From Mariniblastus sp. (lineage in GTDB: Bacteria; Planctomycetota; Planctomycetia; Pirellulales; Pirellulaceae), in assembly GCA_022447555.1 (NCBI GenBank), contig JAKVBF010000015.1, positions 1-57,384 of the forward strand: a DNA stretch of 57,384 nt. The letters run 5' to 3'. Below, piece by piece: positions 39,565 through 47,888 of the stretch. Under the pieces are notes generated by a model. The model did no database searches and was not told the DNA's origin. It worked only from the letters and a program-made list of their open reading frames with translations. Position 1 is the first letter of the stretch. Every line of letters begins with the position of its first letter. The position numbers and the translations under genes are program-made.

Positions 39565-40092
39565 TCAAACACCATTCGATTCCAACAGATCAATATAAGC
39601 GTTGGAGATTAACCAGTCGGCATCTATTCCCAACCGATCCATTAATTCATTGGCCACCACAACGCCCTCCGCTGGTGACTGATCGTCCCTCAAAACCACT
39701 TCCAATTCCAAAAACGACCCCAACCCCTCGACTTGATCGAGATGGATACGTGTTTGACCTACTAGGAAAAGATCCCGCCGCTTGATGACGACCCCACGAA
39801 TCCCAACGGTCGATGCCATGGCCTCGCAAAAGGTCTTGGGTTCAGGAATCGGCGTGCGAGTGTACTCGGAGGGTTTCGGAGCGTCCTGTTCCTTTCGGGT
39901 GTAAGAAATAAGCTCAGCCGTACCGTCGGAGAATTCACGAATTTTCAAGCGATCTCGGAATGTATTGAAAAAGGTATCTCGCTGTTCCAAAACCACGTGC
40001 GGCTGGGTCTTCAATTCACCCGCGACTCTGTGGATTCGATCAAAATCCTGTCGACTCAACCGCGCTTTGATCTCAATATTCCTTCCCACCAT
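39565..40092 (-). CDS. CYTH-domain protein (CyaB/triphosphatase-like)
   Basis: A 175-residue protein with the CYTH fold. The N-terminal motif NIEIKARL fits ExExK with a conserved EIK core. The strand pairs DTFFNTFRDRLKIREF, ELISYTRKE, TRIHLDQVEGLGSFLELEVV and a final Asn-Ala-Tyr motif (ISNAYIDLLE) are as in CYTH enzymes. These include class IV adenylate cyclases (CyaB) and inorganic triphosphatases; the substrate here is open. It lies between mogA and dNK genes on the same strand. No other nucleotide-signalling gene is close. Confidence 0.88.
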   Translation of the reverse strand: MVGRNIEIKARLSRQDFDRIHRVAGELKTQPHVVLEQRDTFFNTFRDRLKIREFSDGTAELISYTRKEQDAPKPSEYTRTPIPEPKTFCEAMASTVGIRGVVIKRRDLFLVGQTRIHLDQVEGLGSFLELEVVLRDDQSPAEGVVVANELMDRLGIDADWLISNAYIDLLESNGV

Positions 40093-40204
40093 CTAGAATC
40101 TCCAAGTATCGGGAACCAACACAGAAGTAAAAACGAAAGGTGTTTTCATTAAAACGAATCCAGCCTCAACCGCGCCCTCTGAAGTCGGTTCGTTTTCCGT
40201 TATA

Positions 40205-40747
40205 TCATTTTGCTTTCGGCCGAAAAACCTTAAACCGCGTTTCGTTCGTTTCGATGAAGGGACCGTCAATCAAGTCCACACAATAAGGAATCGCGGGGAA
40301 GACGGCGTCCAGACATTCGGCAATCGCTTTGGGGTTCCCCGGCAAGTTAACCACCAAACTTGCACCTCGAATACCCGCTGTTTGCCGCGATAAAATGGCC
40401 GTCGGAACGTATTGCAAAGAAACGCCGCGCATCAACTCCCCAAAGCCGGGCATCATCTTTTGGCACGCCTGTTCGGTCGCTTCGGGGGTCACATCGCGAA
40501 CGGCGGGCCCAGTTCCCCCCGTCGTCACAATGAGGCAACAGCCGTGTTGATCCGCTAGTTCAATGATCGTATCCCTGATGGTGCCTGTGTCATCAGGAAT
40601 GATACGAGTTTCCGTCTCAAAGTTTGTTGTAACGACACTTTCCAAATATTTTAAAATCGCCGGTCCACCGAGATCTTCATAGACGCCTGTACTGGCACGA
40701 TCCGAGACGGTTATCAAACCAAATTTCGTTATTAATGCGGCGCTCAT
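40205..40747 (-). CDS. mogA: Molybdopterin adenylyltransferase
   Basis: Activates molybdopterin by adenylation (from ATP) before molybdenum insertion in molybdenum cofactor synthesis. The 180-residue length and motifs fit MogA: LITVSDRASTGVYEDLGGPAI, TTGGTGPAVRDVTPEAT (MPT binding), GFGELMRGVSL and VNLPGNPKAIAECL. It overlaps the surE stop by 4 bases (ATGA, 40744-40747), so the two are probably translationally coupled. No other Moco gene is in view. Confidence 0.93.
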   Translation of the reverse strand: MSAALITKFGLITVSDRASTGVYEDLGGPAILKYLESVVTTNFETETRIIPDDTGTIRDTIIELADQHGCCLIVTTGGTGPAVRDVTPEATEQACQKMMPGFGELMRGVSLQYVPTAILSRQTAGIRGASLVVNLPGNPKAIAECLDAVFPAIPYCVDLIDGPFIETNETRFKVFRPKAK

Positions 40748-41559
40748 TGGATACCATCTTTTTTAAGGTTTAATTCCGATTCGGCTTTGGCTTGTTCCTG
40801 AATTTCCTTTAGTCGCGGTATCGCCGCCGGCGCGTTCATATCGTAAGTGATCGGTGAGATGGTAATTTTACCCTGTTTCAACGCCTGAGTATCCGTTTCA
40901 AATGGAGATGGTTTTGGATCGGGTTTGTTATTGGACCAAAAATACGGACGACCTTTGGGGTCTTCACCACGATCAAAGGTATAACCTAACGGATTGATTT
41001 CTACGGGCACAATGGCGACCTCGGCAGTTCCTTTTAAAGCAACCGTCGGAATGTTGATATTGAGAACCGTTCGTTCCGGCCAGTCGACCCTTTGATATTT
41101 TTCAATTAAGCCCCAGGCAATTTCCGCTGCGCCTTCAAAGTCCATCTCCGTGGAGTATTCGAGACTAATGGCCATGCTGGGTATATTAAACGTAGCCGCC
41201 ACCAGTGCACCGCCAACCGTTCCGGAATAGCCGCAATTGATCCCTGCATTCAAGCCCCCGTTGATCCCACTAATCACTAAATCCGGCTGGAACGGACACA
41301 ATTCAAAAAGGGCCAACTTAGTACAATCGGCAGGTGTTCCATCGACCGAGAATCCTCGCATTTGATCATCCGATTCCGTTGAACTACCGAGGGTTACCGG
41401 AAAAAGAGGTCTTAAAAAGGTGATCGCGGAACTGACCCCACTCTGTTCCGTCCGCGGAGCCACGACGAACACATCGTTGCCAACGGTCGTTAGCTTTTCT
41501 GCCAAATGAATAATCCCACCGGCATGAACGCCGTCATCATTGGTAAGCAATATTCTCAT
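40744..41559 (-). CDS. surE: 5'-nucleotidase SurE
   Basis: A 271-residue survival-protein nucleotidase that removes phosphate from nucleoside 5'- and 3'-monophosphates in the cytosol. The metal-binding TNDDGVHAGG at the start, VVAPRTEQSGVS, SVDGTPADCTKLAL and ISGINGGLNAGINCGYSGTV are the known catalytic motifs. Its stop overlaps the mogA start. It precedes mogA, the CYTH protein and dNK, so a purine/deoxynucleotide supply theme is possible with guaA divergent next door. Confidence 0.93.
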   Translation of the reverse strand: MRILLTNDDGVHAGGIIHLAEKLTTVGNDVFVVAPRTEQSGVSSAITFLRPLFPVTLGSSTESDDQMRGFSVDGTPADCTKLALFELCPFQPDLVISGINGGLNAGINCGYSGTVGGALVAATFNIPSMAISLEYSTEMDFEGAAEIAWGLIEKYQRVDWPERTVLNINIPTVALKGTAEVAIVPVEINPLGYTFDRGEDPKGRPYFWSNNKPDPKPSPFETDTQALKQGKITISPITYDMNAPAAIPRLKEIQEQAKAESELNLKKDGIQ

Positions 41560-41796
41560 CAGATTACACGAACACCCTTCGCACTTCTTCCTCGACCTAA
41601 ATAACCCTGTTGACTGGGTTTTTAAGTAGAACCGAAAAATGATATTTTGTCAGGGTGATCATTTCGGTTTAGCCTTGGACTTGGCAGCGGCTGGGATCAA
41701 ACACTCGGAGTTGAGCGATTTTCGGGTCCGACACGAAACCGTTTTTTCGAGCGAAATAAGTTTTTTGGGTCGCTAGAAGAGAGGCGACTTAATTCG

Positions 41797-41802
41797 TATA
41801 AT
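41797..41802 (+). promoter_or_regulatory. Likely -10 element of the guaA promoter
   Basis: A perfect TATAAT lies 118 bases before the guaA start. The -35 position at 17-nt spacing reads TAGAAG (41774-41779), only 3 of 6 matching. Single-element evidence. Confidence 0.4.
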
Positions 41803-41839
41803 TCGCGATTCGTGAAAAGAACCACTGCTATCCAAACAG

Positions 41840-41872
41840 GGCCTCACCCGGTACGCCAGAACTAGTGAGGCC
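41840..41872 (+). other. Hairpin in the guaA leader
   Basis: GGCCTCAC (41840-41847) pairs perfectly with GTGAGGCC (41865-41872) around a 17-base loop, followed by TTTATC. It lies 47 bases before the guaA start and could be an attenuator-like element, but the T-run is short. Confidence 0.5.
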
Positions 41873-41919
41873 TTTATCATTCAGAGCCGTTCAGCCAACG
41901 GACTACAAGGAGCTGGTAA

Positions 41920-43503
41920 ATGAACGCAGCCAACCAAACCGATGTCATTGAATCCCTCAAATCGACGGAGGGCCGCGTTTTGGTTCTCGATTTTGGCTCG
42001 CAATACGCACAACTCATCGCCCGGCGCGTCAGAGAGCAGCAAGTCTATTGCGAAATCGTCAGGCATGACATTACGGCCGAGCAGGTTCGAAGACACAACC
42101 CAAGTGGACTAATCTTCTCGGGCGGTCCTAATAGCGTTTATGAAGACGGTTCTCCTCAACCCGATCCGGAGTTGTTCGAATTGGGTTTGCCAATTCTGGG
42201 AATTTGCTACGGGATGCAATTGGTCTGCAATTCACTAGGCGGGCAAGTCGCCAGTGTTCCCTGTCGCGAATACGGCCCCACTCAGGTATCGGTTACCCAT
42301 CGGGACCCTCTGTTCAACGAGTTTCCCGCGGAGACCCAGGTTTGGATGAGCCATGGAGACCAGGTACAAGAAGTCCCCGAAGGTTTCGAATCTCTCGCTA
42401 AAACGGGTACTTGTCCGATCGCTGCGGTAAAACACCGAGATCGACCACTGTATGGCCTCCAGTTCCATCCGGAAGTAACCCATACTCCGCAAGGCAAAAC
42501 GCTGCTGAAGAACTTCCTCTACGAGGTCTGCCATTGCCCCGGCAACTGGCAGTTGGAAGATTTTGCAAAAGAACAAATTGCAAAAATTCGAGAACACGTG
42601 GGTAACGACAGGGTGATCTGTGGACTGTCAGGCGGCGTAGATTCAGCCGTTGTCGCGGCACTCCTTTACCGGGCCATAGGCGATCAACTCTCCTGTATAT
42701 TGGTTGACAATGGACTCCTGAGGAAAGGAGAGTCCCAATTGGTGGTGGATGAGTTTACCGACCACTTTAAAACCGACCTGCATGTCGTAAACGGAGAGTC
42801 GGTGTTTCTCGAAGCCCTTGAAGGGATAACGGAACCTCAAGAAAAGCGTACCGTGATTGGACATACCTTTATCAATTGCTTCAAGCAAGCCTCGGAGTCA
42901 ATCGATGCGGTAAAGTTCCTCGCCCAAGGCACACTCTATCCGGATGTCATTGAAAGCGGTGCCGCAGTGGACGGTCCCGCCGCGACCATCAAATTGCACC
43001 ACAATGTAGGTGGTTTACCTGAAGAGCTTGGCTTTGAACTCATTGAGCCACTAAGAGACCTCTTCAAAGACGAAGTTAGAGCCCTTGGTTTGGAATTGGG
43101 CTTACCAGAGAAAATCGTCTGGCGTCATCCCTTTCCTGGCCCAGGGCTGGCCGTCCGGTGTCTCGGCGAGATAAAAAAGGATCGACTCGATGTCCTGCGT
43201 GAGGCCGACGCCATCGTAATCGACGAAATTCATCAAGCCGGGCTTTACCGAAAAACCTCTCAACTCTTTGCCGTGCTCCTTCCCATCCAAAGTGTTGGCG
43301 TCATGGGAGATGCGAGGACCTATGAAAATGCGTTAGTCATTCGCTGCGTTGACACCGACGATTTCATGACCGCAGATTGGACGCGGCTCCCTTATGATGT
43401 GCTTGCAAAAATGTCGACTCGAATCATCAACGAAGTCGCGGGTGTGAATCGGGTCTGTTATGACATCAGTTCCAAACCACCGGCGACGATCGAGTGGGAA
43501 TAA
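41920..43503 (+). CDS. guaA: GMP synthase (glutamine-hydrolysing)
   Basis: Converts XMP to GMP with ATP and glutamine. The N-terminal glutamine amidotransferase has Cys in [10 protein letters not shown] and His/Glu in [11 protein letters not shown]. The ATP-pyrophosphatase P-loop is [14 protein letters not shown]. The C-terminal dimerisation domain includes [16 protein letters not shown] and ends [17 protein letters not shown], the universal GuaA tail. The 527-residue length is normal. AGGAG lies 8 nt before the ATG. A hairpin and a TATAAT are upstream. Confidence 0.97.
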   Translation: MNAANQTDVIESLKSTEGRVLVLDFGSQYAQLIARRVREQQVYCEIVRHDITAEQVRRHNPSGLIFSGGPNSVYEDGSPQPDPELFELGLPILGICYGMQLVCNSLGGQVASVPCREYGPTQVSVTHRDPLFNEFPAETQVWMSHGDQVQEVPEGFESLAKTGTCPIAAVKHRDRPLYGLQFHPEVTHTPQGKTLLKNFLYEVCHCPGNWQLEDFAKEQIAKIREHVGNDRVICGLSGGVDSAVVAALLYRAIGDQLSCILVDNGLLRKGESQLVVDEFTDHFKTDLHVVNGESVFLEALEGITEPQEKRTVIGHTFINCFKQASESIDAVKFLAQGTLYPDVIESGAAVDGPAATIKLHHNVGGLPEELGFELIEPLRDLFKDEVRALGLELGLPEKIVWRHPFPGPGLAVRCLGEIKKDRLDVLREADAIVIDEIHQAGLYRKTSQLFAVLLPIQSVGVMGDARTYENALVIRCVDTDDFMTADWTRLPYDVLAKMSTRIINEVAGVNRVCYDISSKPPATIEWE

Positions 43504-43875
43504 AATGATCTGCATGAAGGCTTAAATCCCAGAATCTCTATCTGCCATTGATGACCCGCTCAAAGCGATTTACCACAGTCATGATTCGGTATGCCTGTGG
43601 GTGTTTCAAACCCGAGGCGAAAAAAATCAATTGGTCAACGAAACGTTGGAGTTTCCCGACTCGCTCGTGCCAAACATTTTCATTCCCTGCATGCCAAACA
43701 GAACGAGCCGCTGCAATCTTTTTGCACCCCCAAAATAAGGAGAAATTGCTGGTACTCGCTGACCGCTTCCTTGGGGCGCTTTAAAAATCCGAGTTTCATT
43801 GCGTCTCGAGGCCGAGACGACGTCACCGGAAGATGAGTCGGTTTCCAAAACCCAGGCAACCCCTATTGTTTAGGG
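43504..43875. other. Gap between guaA and a PEP-CTERM gene, with a protein-like remnant frame
   Basis: A stop-to-stop frame at 43526-43738 (71 codons, no start codon in its first part) gives IDDPLKAIYHSHDSVCLWVF and FPDSLVPNIFIPCMPNRTS, with protein-like composition but no family I recognise; it may be a gene remnant. A 7-bp hairpin, CGTCTCG with CGAGACG, lies at 43802-43819 without T-run. Confidence 0.35.
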
Positions 43876-44601
43876 TCAGCGTCGCCGCCGTATCATAATG
43901 CTCAAGACTCCCAAACCGGCCCAGATCGAAACAGTCGTTGGCTCCGGTGCCAAACGGGCGGCAGAGATTTGATTGATCGCCACGTCAAAAGCTCCGGATC
44001 CGCGAATGTTTAGCTGGATCGATTGAATATCCGTAAAATTTAGTCCGGTAAAATCCGAAAATCGAAATTCCCCGACTCCTGCTCCAGTGTGGGTTTGCAG
44101 CACGACGGCCGTACCCAATGAGTCACTGACGATCATCTCAAACTCGGTTGGAAGGTCCGCAGATAACAGGTTCAGTAAAAAACCATTGTTGACACCTGCT
44201 TGGCTAAGGTCCTGGTTCGGGAATTTCCCCAACAGTGCCCCGTTGTCTTGGCCATCCCAGCGTAAGGAAATCTCAGCATTTTGACCCATCCCATTGGAAA
44301 TACCGAACATTCCACCAACGCCGTCATAGATCTTCGTATCGGTAAACTGGTGTGCCGTGACATCGACTTGCCATTTTCTGACCCCTCCCAAAATACCGGA
44401 ATCGGTAGATGCCGATACAGGATGCTTCCCGACGCTGGCAAACCGTCCTGGACTGAAGCCAGAATTACTCACATTGAAATCATCAATCACGACACCAACG
44501 GAGCAGTGGCCCACCGTTACCGGAAGGTAAAACAGGACAAGCAGTGTCAACCAATGAAGTTTCACAACAAAAAAGCCCAATGAATTACTTGGATTGGCCA
44601 T
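43876..44601 (-). CDS. PEP-CTERM exported protein, paralog B
   Basis: A 241-residue protein with a hydrophobic signal (about residues 10-34, ending TVGHCS), an all-beta middle and a C-terminal PEP-CTERM tag (APEPTTVSIW, GLGVLSIMI, RRRR). It shares many blocks with the protein at 37001: GGVRKWQVDVTAHQ, KIYDGVGGMFGISNGMGQ, RWDGQDN, LSADLPTEFE and IQSIQLNIRGSGAFDVA. The two are clearly paralogs. The start is ATG 44601 (second ATG of the frame; the first, at 44610, adds three residues), and neither has a clear SD. The opposite orientation and 6-kb distance from its paralog are notable. The function is unknown. Confidence 0.85.
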   Translation of the reverse strand: MANPSNSLGFFVVKLHWLTLLVLFYLPVTVGHCSVGVVIDDFNVSNSGFSPGRFASVGKHPVSASTDSGILGGVRKWQVDVTAHQFTDTKIYDGVGGMFGISNGMGQNAEISLRWDGQDNGALLGKFPNQDLSQAGVNNGFLLNLLSADLPTEFEMIVSDSLGTAVVLQTHTGAGVGEFRFSDFTGLNFTDIQSIQLNIRGSGAFDVAINQISAARLAPEPTTVSIWAGLGVLSIMIRRRR

Positions 44602-45191
44602 GAATGACAATAAATAACGGGATCCACGAATCGTTGAATCACCCCACCCAGGCGATGCCTCATTGTAACGGATTGTTGAACCGGCACCACCAATCCCTTT
44701 AATCTCTCCATATTAACTGTCCGTCGTCCTGCATTCACTGCCAAAGAGCGTTCGGAAAGTATTTTGACTGGGAAATCGGAATCGGTAACCCTTATATGCA
44801 GCTGCTGTTAGCTAATCGCCAAACCGAATCCGCCTATCTCAATAGGCTCTATTTTCTAGTTTTTTTGAAAAAACCAGCAAACTGCTCGTCCGCGAGCCTC
44901 CTCTACACCCCCAACACCCTAAAAAGGGAGACTGTCAGGCGATTATTTAGCTCCCTCATTAACTGCTATTTTGCTTCACGCCCGCGCTGAAAGACTCGGC
45001 CTCCAACAAACTCCCGTTAGAGCTTGGTAGCTTCCCTTTGTTTGTTAGAATTGCTCGACCGCTTCGTTCACTCGGGTGATCAAGGAAACGTAAACAACCG
45101 TGCCGAAAACCGGCACCGATGTTTCCTGGCTCCGTGTCTGCTCGAACCATCGCCACACCCATCGAAACAAAAACTGACTAAGAACCAAACC
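44602..45191. other. Gap of about 590 bases before ettA
   Basis: No supported gene. It contains a bipartite hairpin at 45083-45127 (AGGAAAC with GTTTCCT outside, GTGCCG with CGGCAC inside) about 65 bases before ettA, probably in its leader. The rest shows nothing I can name. Confidence 0.5.
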
Positions 45192-46865
45192 ATGAGCAAA
45201 CAATACATCTACACGATGTCAAAACTGACGAAGAAGTATGGGACAAAAACCATTCTTAATGAAGTTTGGCTATCGTTTTATCCAGGCGCTAAGATTGGTG
45301 TCCTTGGAAAAAATGGAACCGGGAAAAGTACTCTGTTGAAGATCATGGCAGGCTTGGACAATGATTACGATGGTGAAGCAAGATTGACCGACGGTTTCAC
45401 ATGCGGTTATTTACCCCAAGAACCCCAGTTGGATCCAGACAAAAATGTCTGGGACAATGTTATGACCGCCGTCGCCCCCAGACGCGCGTTGCTGGATCGT
45501 TACAATGACTTGTCGATGAAATGCGGGGAACCGCTCGACGACGGTGCCATGGAAAAAGTCTACGCGGAAATGGCACGTGTGCAGGATGAGATTGAAGCCA
45601 CCAACACTTGGAATTTAGATCGAGAAATCGAAGTTGCTTTTCAAGTCATGAATTTGCCGGACAAAGAAGCCAATGTGGAACAACTGTCCGGCGGGGAACG
45701 GCGTCGCGTTGCATTGTGTCAACTGTTGCTCGAAAAACCCGATTTAATGTTGCTTGACGAGCCGACCAACCATCTCGACGCTGATTCGGTCCAATGGCTA
45801 GAGCGTTCTTTGCACCAATACCATGGAACCGTCGTTGCCGTGACCCATGATCGGTATTTCCTGGACAACGTTGCCGGATGGATTCTTGAACTTGATCGAG
45901 GCGAAGGCTATCCCTTCGAAGGCAACTACACTTCTTGGCTTGAGCAAAAACAGGCGCGCCTGACCATCGAGAAAAAGCAAACCGAGTCCAGAAAAAAAAC
46001 GTTGGCTCGCGAGCTGGAATGGATTCGCTTGGCCCCCCGGGCTCGCCAAGCCAAAAACAAGGCACGAATCAGCTCTTACGAACAAATGGCCGCTCAAGCA
46101 GATCGCGAACAGGATCAAGAACTTGAAATTCAAATTCCTGCAGGGCCCCACCTCGGTGATTTGGTGATCGAAGCCGACGGCGTGCAAAAGGGATATGGCG
46201 AGCGGATTCTGATGGAAGACATGAACTTCAGGCTACCCCCTGGGGGAATCGTGGGGATCATTGGGCCCAACGGCGCTGGGAAAACCACGCTCTTCCGAAT
46301 GATAACGGGACAAGAGCAGCCGGATTTGGGGGCCCTCAAAATCGGATCAACGGTGGAGCTTGGATACGTCGATCAAAGTCGCGATTCCTTAGAACCCACT
46401 AATACCGTTTTTGACGAAATTTCAGGTGGTCACGAAACACTGGCACTAGGCAAACGTAAGGTTGATGCGAGATCTTATGTATCCCGTTTTAATTTTCGAG
46501 GGCCCGATCAACAGAAAAAGGTTGGTGACCTTTCCGGCGGTGAGCGGAATCGAGTGCACTTGGCAAAACTACTGCGCCGAGGCAGTAATGTCCTTTTGCT
46601 AGATGAACCAACCAACGATTTGGACGTCGATACGTTACGCGCATTGGAAGAAGCGATTCTACATTACGTCGGATGCGTGGTCGTCACCAGCCACGATCGC
46701 TGGTTCCTCGACCGGATTGCGACCCATATATTAGCCTTCGAGGGGGATGGCTACGTACATTGGTGCGAGGGTAATTATCAAACTTACGAACAGCAGCGAC
46801 GTGAGCGTTTGGGAATCAAAGAAGATGAGACACCTCGCTTTCGTTATAAAAAACTGATCACTTAG
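45192..46865 (+). CDS. ettA: Energy-dependent translational throttle protein (ABC-F ATPase)
   Basis: A 557-residue ribosome-binding ABC-F protein. Two ATP-binding cassettes are visible: Walker A GKNGTGKST and signature LSGGERRRVALC, then GPNGAGKTT and LSGGERNRVHLAKLL, with DEPTNHLDAD and DEPTNDLDVD. The central arm and linker (EWIRLAPRARQAKNKARIS) and the start KQYIYTMSKLTKKYG match EttA closely. In Escherichia coli it binds the E-site and gates the first peptide bond by ATP level. ATG 45192 is the family start; the frame from 45024 is not needed. No SD is clear. A leader hairpin lies upstream. Confidence 0.95.
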   Translation: MSKQYIYTMSKLTKKYGTKTILNEVWLSFYPGAKIGVLGKNGTGKSTLLKIMAGLDNDYDGEARLTDGFTCGYLPQEPQLDPDKNVWDNVMTAVAPRRALLDRYNDLSMKCGEPLDDGAMEKVYAEMARVQDEIEATNTWNLDREIEVAFQVMNLPDKEANVEQLSGGERRRVALCQLLLEKPDLMLLDEPTNHLDADSVQWLERSLHQYHGTVVAVTHDRYFLDNVAGWILELDRGEGYPFEGNYTSWLEQKQARLTIEKKQTESRKKTLARELEWIRLAPRARQAKNKARISSYEQMAAQADREQDQELEIQIPAGPHLGDLVIEADGVQKGYGERILMEDMNFRLPPGGIVGIIGPNGAGKTTLFRMITGQEQPDLGALKIGSTVELGYVDQSRDSLEPTNTVFDEISGGHETLALGKRKVDARSYVSRFNFRGPDQQKKVGDLSGGERNRVHLAKLLRRGSNVLLLDEPTNDLDVDTLRALEEAILHYVGCVVVTSHDRWFLDRIATHILAFEGDGYVHWCEGNYQTYEQQRRERLGIKEDETPRFRYKKLIT

Positions 46866-47005
46866 AAACAAACTCCCGGAAATCCTTGCGGCCATTTGAT
46901 TACTCCCCTGTAAAGAGTCAAATCAAGTGGATCGAATACGGGATTCCGACCGATCATTAAACATTGTCCCTCCACCAATTACCCACTCAACCCACAAGGT
47001 AAGCC

Positions 47006-47155
47006 ATGACAATCATGCGAACCGGCTCAAACGAGAAATACTCAAACAATTGGTCCTCCGCTTTTGGCGGGAAAAAGGCAAAAGCCAAAGCTGCGAAAAA
47101 GGCGACCAAAAAAGCAACCGCGAAAAAGAAAAACAAAAAAAAGGAGAAACGCTAA
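47006..47155 (+). CDS. Tiny lysine-rich protein, coupled to the thioredoxin-like gene
   Basis: A 49-codon frame: the first part (MTIMRTGSNEKYSNNWSSAF) is polar with Asn/Ser/Trp, the last 27 residues are basic. There are 16 lysines and 2 arginines in 49 residues. AAGG lies 6 nt before ATG 47006; an in-frame ATG at 47015 is an alternative. The TAA overlaps the next start (TAATG, base 47155 shared), and the SD of the next gene (AAGGAG) lies inside the Lys codons, pointing to translational coupling. It could be a nucleic-acid-binding or charge-neutralising small protein; I recognise no family. It is below the usual length cut-off. Confidence 0.65.
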   Translation: MTIMRTGSNEKYSNNWSSAFGGKKAKAKAAKKATKKATAKKKNKKKEKR

Positions 47156-47721
47156 TGCCTTTTGATTTTAGCAAACGCTTTGATTCGGCCATAAAGTACA
47201 CCGATTTCCTAGATACCCATGGCACACCTTCCGACCAACATAAATGGCAAGGGGTGTTTGACTCGGTACACCTTTCTGATGCTCAAACGCAGCTGTTGAA
47301 GGGTTTTAAGAGGGAGATGAATGTGCTTTGCATGGCGGGTGCATGGTGTGGCGACTGTGTCAAACAATGTCCTATTTTCCACCAGTTTGAAAAGGTTTCA
47401 TCCAAAATCCAGGTTCGATTTATCGATCGCGATGCCGATCCAGAATTGGCCGGTGAATTAAAGGTATGCGGAGGTTCTCGAGTGCCTCAGGTCGTATTCC
47501 TCAGTGAGGAAAACAAATTGGTGGGGCGCTATGGGGATCGCACTCTGTCCGCCTATCGACGTATGGCATCTCAGTTATCTGGAGCCGCCTGTTCCACCGG
47601 TTTAATGACCGAAGGAGATTCAGGTCTGGCGGCAGTTGTGCAGGATTGGTTGAATGAATTTGAACGAATCCAGCTGATACTGCGGACCTCTCCCGGATTG
47701 CGTAGACTCCACGGCGATTAA
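47155..47721 (+). CDS. Thioredoxin-like protein
   Basis: A 188-residue cytosolic thioredoxin-fold protein. The active site reads AGAWCGDC (Cys65, Cys68), with a third Cys at 72. The cis-Pro region is GGSRVPQVVFLSE and the following strand (VGRYGDRTLSAY) is usual for Trx-like folds. The N-terminus (FSKRFDSAIKYTDFL) is a helical extension. The redox partner is unknown. The start is ATG 47155, with AAGGAG 8 nt upstream, overlapping the stop of the lysine-rich small gene; a longer frame from 46927 is an artefact of the upstream region. Confidence 0.88.
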   Translation: MPFDFSKRFDSAIKYTDFLDTHGTPSDQHKWQGVFDSVHLSDAQTQLLKGFKREMNVLCMAGAWCGDCVKQCPIFHQFEKVSSKIQVRFIDRDADPELAGELKVCGGSRVPQVVFLSEENKLVGRYGDRTLSAYRRMASQLSGAACSTGLMTEGDSGLAAVVQDWLNEFERIQLILRTSPGLRRLHGD

Positions 47722-47737
47722 CACGTGACCCGAGCGG

Positions 47738-47758
47738 CTTGTAAACTACGTTTACAAG
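47738..47758. promoter_or_regulatory. Palindromic operator-like site before ffh
   Basis: CTTGTAAAC (47738-47746) and GTTTACAAG (47750-47758) form a perfect 9-bp inverted repeat around TAC. A further half-site, TGTAAACT, lies at 47773-47780. It sits between the thioredoxin-like gene and ffh. There is no T-run, so it looks like a DNA-binding site rather than a terminator. The binding protein is unknown. Confidence 0.5.
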
Positions 47759-47888
47759 ATTTGCGTTTCTCGTGTAAACTTGACGTTTTCCAACCGTTTT
47801 TATTTTTTATCCCGTGGCGGGCCGCCTGCACGATCGCCCTCACGCGGAGCGGTAAGATTTCGTGTCCATAGCAATCGAGTTCTAATTC

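Noticed and set aside
45024-45191. N-terminal 56-codon extension of the ettA frame
   Set aside because: EttA family proteins start at KQYIYTMSKL; the extension has no conserved sequence and spans a leader hairpin.
46895-46925. Weak stem with ATTTG/CAAAT and ACTC/GAGT after ettA
   Set aside because: Three-base bulge and no T-run; not a convincing terminator.
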